Assembly: GCF_900099995.1 (NCBI RefSeq)
Contig: NZ_FNCZ01000009.1
Coordinates: forward strand, 96,007 to 160,006
Source: Winogradskyella thalassocola
GTDB taxonomy: Bacteria; Bacteroidota; Bacteroidia; Flavobacteriales; Flavobacteriaceae
Direction of reading: 5' to 3'
DNA length: 64,000 nt
The translations under genes and the position numbers were made by a program. Shown here in pieces: positions 62,187 through 64,000 of this stretch. The stretch's first letter is position 1, and every line of letters starts with the position of its first letter. The notes beneath the pieces are model-generated. The model made no database searches. It had not been told where the DNA came from and saw nothing but the letters and a program-made list of their open reading frames with translations.

Positions 62187-62247
62187 AAACTTTGAAACTC
62201 TGAAACTTTGATACTTTGATACTTTGATACTTTGATACTTTGATACT
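62187..62247. repeat. Octanucleotide tandem repeat ATACTTTG/AAACTTTG
   Basis: Eight-base units: AAACTTTG, AAACTCTG, AAACTTTG, then four ATACTTTG and a partial ATACT. It lies eight bases from the 3' end of the csaA-like gene on the other strand. Confidence 0.9.
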
Positions 62248-62254
62248 AAAAACC

Positions 62255-62590
62255 TTAAGACACTTGCATTCCGTTTTTAACTTTAGTTTCCGGGTGTAAT
62301 AAAAACACGTCATCTGCTTTTACGGCTCCAACCACTAAACATTCGCTCATAAAATTGGCAATTTGCTTTTTAGGAAAGTTAACCACGGCTACTATTTGTC
62401 TGCCTTGTAAATCTTCTTTTTGGTATTGGGTCGTAATTTGAGCAGAAGATTTTTTAACACCTAATGCTCCAAAATCTATTACCAATTGATACGCAGGGCG
62501 ACGCGCATTCGGAAAATCATTTACCTCTATAATTGTCCCTATTCGTAAATCTACCTTTGTAAAGTCTTCAAATGTTATTATCTTTTCCAT
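62255..62590 (-). CDS. CsaA-like tRNA-binding protein
   Basis: A 111-residue protein with a complete OB-fold tRNA-binding domain: F-x-K-V-D-L-R-I-G-T-I at residues 10-20, A-Y-Q-L-V-I-D-F-G near 33-41, S-S-A-Q-I-T near 48, and V-V-N-F-P-K-K-Q-I-A-N-F-M-S-E near 69-83. This is the pattern of CsaA, a small dimeric chaperone-like or tRNA-binding protein. The length is standard. It is divergent from the thioredoxin-family gene, 35 bases apart. Confidence 0.93.
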   Translation of the reverse strand: MEKIITFEDFTKVDLRIGTIIEVNDFPNARRPAYQLVIDFGALGVKKSSAQITTQYQKEDLQGRQIVAVVNFPKKQIANFMSECLVVGAVKADDVFLLHPETKVKNGMQVS

Positions 62591-62625
62591 TTAGTAAAAT
62601 TAACGAATAAAATAGACATTGTAAA

Positions 62626-63180
62626 ATGGCCAGAACCGAATCTAATATGTTGCCTTTGGGTACCAAAGCACCAGATTTTAATCTTATAGATACCGTAGAT
62701 AATACCAAAAAATCACTCAACGAATTAAAAGGAACCACGGGAACTTTAGTTATGTTTATTTGTAACCACTGCCCTTTCGTAATTCATGTCAGTTCAGAGC
62801 TATCGCAACTGGCTAAAAATTATGTTTCTAAAGGAGTTAATTGCATTGCAATTTCTAGTAATGATGCTAAGAATTACCCGCAAGATCGTCCCGAATTAAT
62901 GACTAAGAATGCCATAGATAACGATTATATCTTTCCGTATTTGTACGATCAAACTCAAGAGGTTGCTAAAGCATATGATGCTGCCTGTACTCCAGATTTT
63001 TTCTTGTTTGATGGTGATTTAAAATTAGTTTACACAGGTCAATTAGATGATTCTAGACCAGGAAATGGCAAACCCGTAACAGGAAAAGATATAAGAGCAG
63101 CCATGAATGCATTAATTAACAAAGAAGCTGTAAATCCAAATCAAAAGCCTAGCATGGGTTGTAATATAAAGTGGATATAA
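62626..63180 (+). CDS. Thioredoxin-family protein with C-N-H-C-P motif
   Basis: A 184-residue cytosolic redoxin. The fold begins G-T-K-A-P-D-F-N-L-I-D; the redox motif is I-C-N-H-C-P-F near residue 46-50, followed by Y-V-S-K-G-V-N-C-I-A-I-S-S-N-D and the cis-proline loop A-A-C-T-P-D-F-F-L-F. The C-terminal S-M-G-C-N-I-K-W is a family feature and supplies a further cysteine. No signal peptide is present. It resembles the redoxin domain of the lipoprotein at 32967 (C-N-E-C-P). The physiological substrate is unknown. An IS3 element starts 30 bases after the stop codon. Confidence 0.9.
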   Translation: MARTESNMLPLGTKAPDFNLIDTVDNTKKSLNELKGTTGTLVMFICNHCPFVIHVSSELSQLAKNYVSKGVNCIAISSNDAKNYPQDRPELMTKNAIDNDYIFPYLYDQTQEVAKAYDAACTPDFFLFDGDLKLVYTGQLDDSRPGNGKPVTGKDIRAAMNALINKEAVNPNQKPSMGCNIKWI

Positions 63181-63248
63181 AATTAATCTAGTTTTAGGAT
63201 GATTAGTAGTGACCCGTCCTGAATAAAGGCTACATAATTTTAAACATT

Positions 63249-63620
63249 ATGTACAAAAATGACAAAGTAATTAGACGGTATTCAGAACCTTTTAAACTGA
63301 AAATTTTAGCCGAACTTACAACCGGAAAACACACAAAGAGTGAACTATGTAAACTCTACTCTATTGCGCCTACAACCGTTAATGAGTGGATTAAAAAGTA
63401 CAATCGTAAAGACTTAATGAACACCAGAGTAAAAGTGGAAACTAAAGACGAAATTTCAAGAATCAAAGCTCTTCAAAAGGAAATTGAACAGCTCAAAAAA
63501 CTACTGTATAAAAAGGATCTAGATGCTTTGGTATTAGATTCATATCTGGAAGTAGCTGCCGAAGATCTTGGCTATAAATCTGTAGCTGAATTAAAAAAAA
63601 AGTTAAGCATAAAGCCTTAG
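63249..63620 (+). CDS. IS3-family transposase OrfA
   Basis: A 123-residue DNA-binding subunit. The helix-turn-helix (HTH_Tnp_1 type) occupies about 8-55: Y-S-E-P-F-K-L-K-I-L-A-E-L-T, K-S-E-L-C-K-L-Y-S-I and T-V-N-E-W-I-K-K-Y. A leucine-zipper-like coiled coil follows (about 75-95, L-Q-K-E-I-E-Q-L-K-K-L-L-Y). Near its end a run of nine A (63593-63601) is a slippery site where ribosomes can slip back one base into orf B, producing the OrfAB transposase usual in IS3 elements. The ORF is intact. Confidence 0.93.
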   Translation: MYKNDKVIRRYSEPFKLKILAELTTGKHTKSELCKLYSIAPTTVNEWIKKYNRKDLMNTRVKVETKDEISRIKALQKEIEQLKKLLYKKDLDALVLDSYLEVAAEDLGYKSVAELKKKLSIKP

Positions 63621-64000
63621 TAAAAGCTGAACAGAAATCTAAGGGATTTGCTTCTTTAACTACCATAACCCATTGTTTTGGGCTTAAACGTGATGCGTAT
63701 TATAAATACAAATCTAGAGCTGATATGCGTTTAGAAATAGAACAACAGATTATTGAAATTGTTAGAGAAAGACGCAAATCCCTTCCTAGAGAAGGCGTTA
63801 GAAAACTTTTAAAATCATTAGATGCAGATTTTACTGAAGCCAATATTAAGGTTGGTAGAGATACTTTATTTAATGTTCTTAGAAAGCACCAAATGCTAAC
63901 ACTTAGAAAGAGAACTAGTGCCAGAACGACTAACTCGTATCATCGTTTTTATAAATACAATAACATTATAAAAGATGTAGAAGTCACAAGGTCTAACCAA
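63590..64000 (+). CDS. IS3-family transposase OrfB, 5' part
   Basis: The -1 frame relative to orf A is open from 63590 to the window edge. It reads K-A-L-V-K-A-E-Q-K-S-K-G-F-A-S-L, C-F-G-L-K-R-D-A-Y-Y-K-Y, then an HTH_21 region with P-R-E-G-V-R-K-L-L and L-R-K-R-T-S-A-R-T-T-N-S-Y-H-R-F, ending D-V-E-V-T-R-S-N-Q, the point where the DDE integrase core of IS3 transposases normally starts. No ATG is available near its beginning, so expression by frameshifting from orf A is expected. The catalytic DDE residues are outside the window. Confidence 0.88.
   Translation, partial: MKKKVKHKALVKAEQKSKGFASLTTITHCFGLKRDAYYKYKSRADMRLEIEQQIIEIVRERRKSLPREGVRKLLKSLDADFTEANIKVGRDTLFNVLRKHQMLTLRKRTSARTTNSYHRFYKYNNIIKDVEVTRSNQ

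Larger units (their letters stand above)
63210..64000 (+). mobile_element. IS3-family insertion sequence, left part
   Basis: The left end appears to begin TGACCCGTCCTGAATAAAGG at 63210, the kind of terminal repeat seen in Bacteroidota IS3 elements. Orf A and the first half of orf B follow; the right end, second terminal repeat and target duplication lie beyond the window. Confidence 0.8.

Overview
The window is from a low-GC member of the Bacteroidota, almost certainly a marine Flavobacteriaceae. Evidence from the sequence: promoter -7 elements of the TAnnTTTG type, near absence of Shine-Dalgarno sequences, lineage-typical families (HmuY, DUF6607, DUF3276, the long NusB, DUF1573-YajC, SusC-like absent but TonB present), tRNAs without encoded CCA, and many short lipoproteins with an xxSC lipobox. 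I cannot name the species from sequence alone.

Layout. 1-3.7 kb: end of a BLIP/PepSY-like protein, then a Ca2+-type P-type ATPase and Hsp20 on the minus strand. 3.7-8.1 kb is an eroded accessory region: a tyrosine recombinase, a decayed second copy of its 5' end, a broken GntR/LacI-type regulator, two tandem copies of a cassette made of a tRNA 3' fragment plus a small GIY-YIG nuclease gene, intact tRNA-Gly(TCC) and tRNA-Tyr(GTA), and a chimeric tRNA pseudogene. 8.2-25.4 kb is mostly housekeeping: PgpH-like c-di-AMP phosphodiesterase, thiolase, NlpC/P60 peptidase, TPR protein, gyrA, clpC, hutH, two TlpA-like lipoproteins and nnrDE.

25.5-30.6 kb holds thrA-thrB-thrC preceded by a 33-residue leader ORF containing an Ile-Ser-Thr-Ile-Ile-Thr run, a probable translational attenuator. 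30.6-36.7 kb: lipoproteins, a GNAT acetyltransferase, thioredoxin-fold proteins, an AraC regulator, an NmrA-type reductase and a SIP-type flavoprotein. 36.8-46.8 kb: guaB, then a heme/iron locus of two divergent units sharing one promoter region: TonB receptor-HmuY on plus, and DUF6607-ankyrin-DUF2271-PepSY/flavodoxin/FNR reductase on minus. The DUF2271 protein carries a D-x-x-T-G-A-T flavinylation motif, so this minus operon looks like a trans-membrane electron path from cytosolic NADPH to a periplasmic flavoprotein, placed beside heme import.

46.9-63.2 kb: HMG-CoA lyase, LysE-type exporter, pyrD, universal stress protein, pepT, DUF2200, a truncated SMI1/KNR4 gene, a YdeI-type protein, yajC-DUF1573-nusB-amino acid dehydrogenase, an ABC exporter, DUF3276, an M14 peptidase, a CsaA-like protein and a thioredoxin-family protein. 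The right edge cuts through an IS3-family insertion sequence.

The least ordinary parts are the GIY-YIG/tRNA-fragment cassettes (6.4-7.5 kb), the flavinylated DUF2271/PepSY electron-transfer operon within the heme locus (38.3-46.8 kb), the thr leader peptide, and heptanucleotide repeats that begin right after stop codons in two convergent intergenic gaps.
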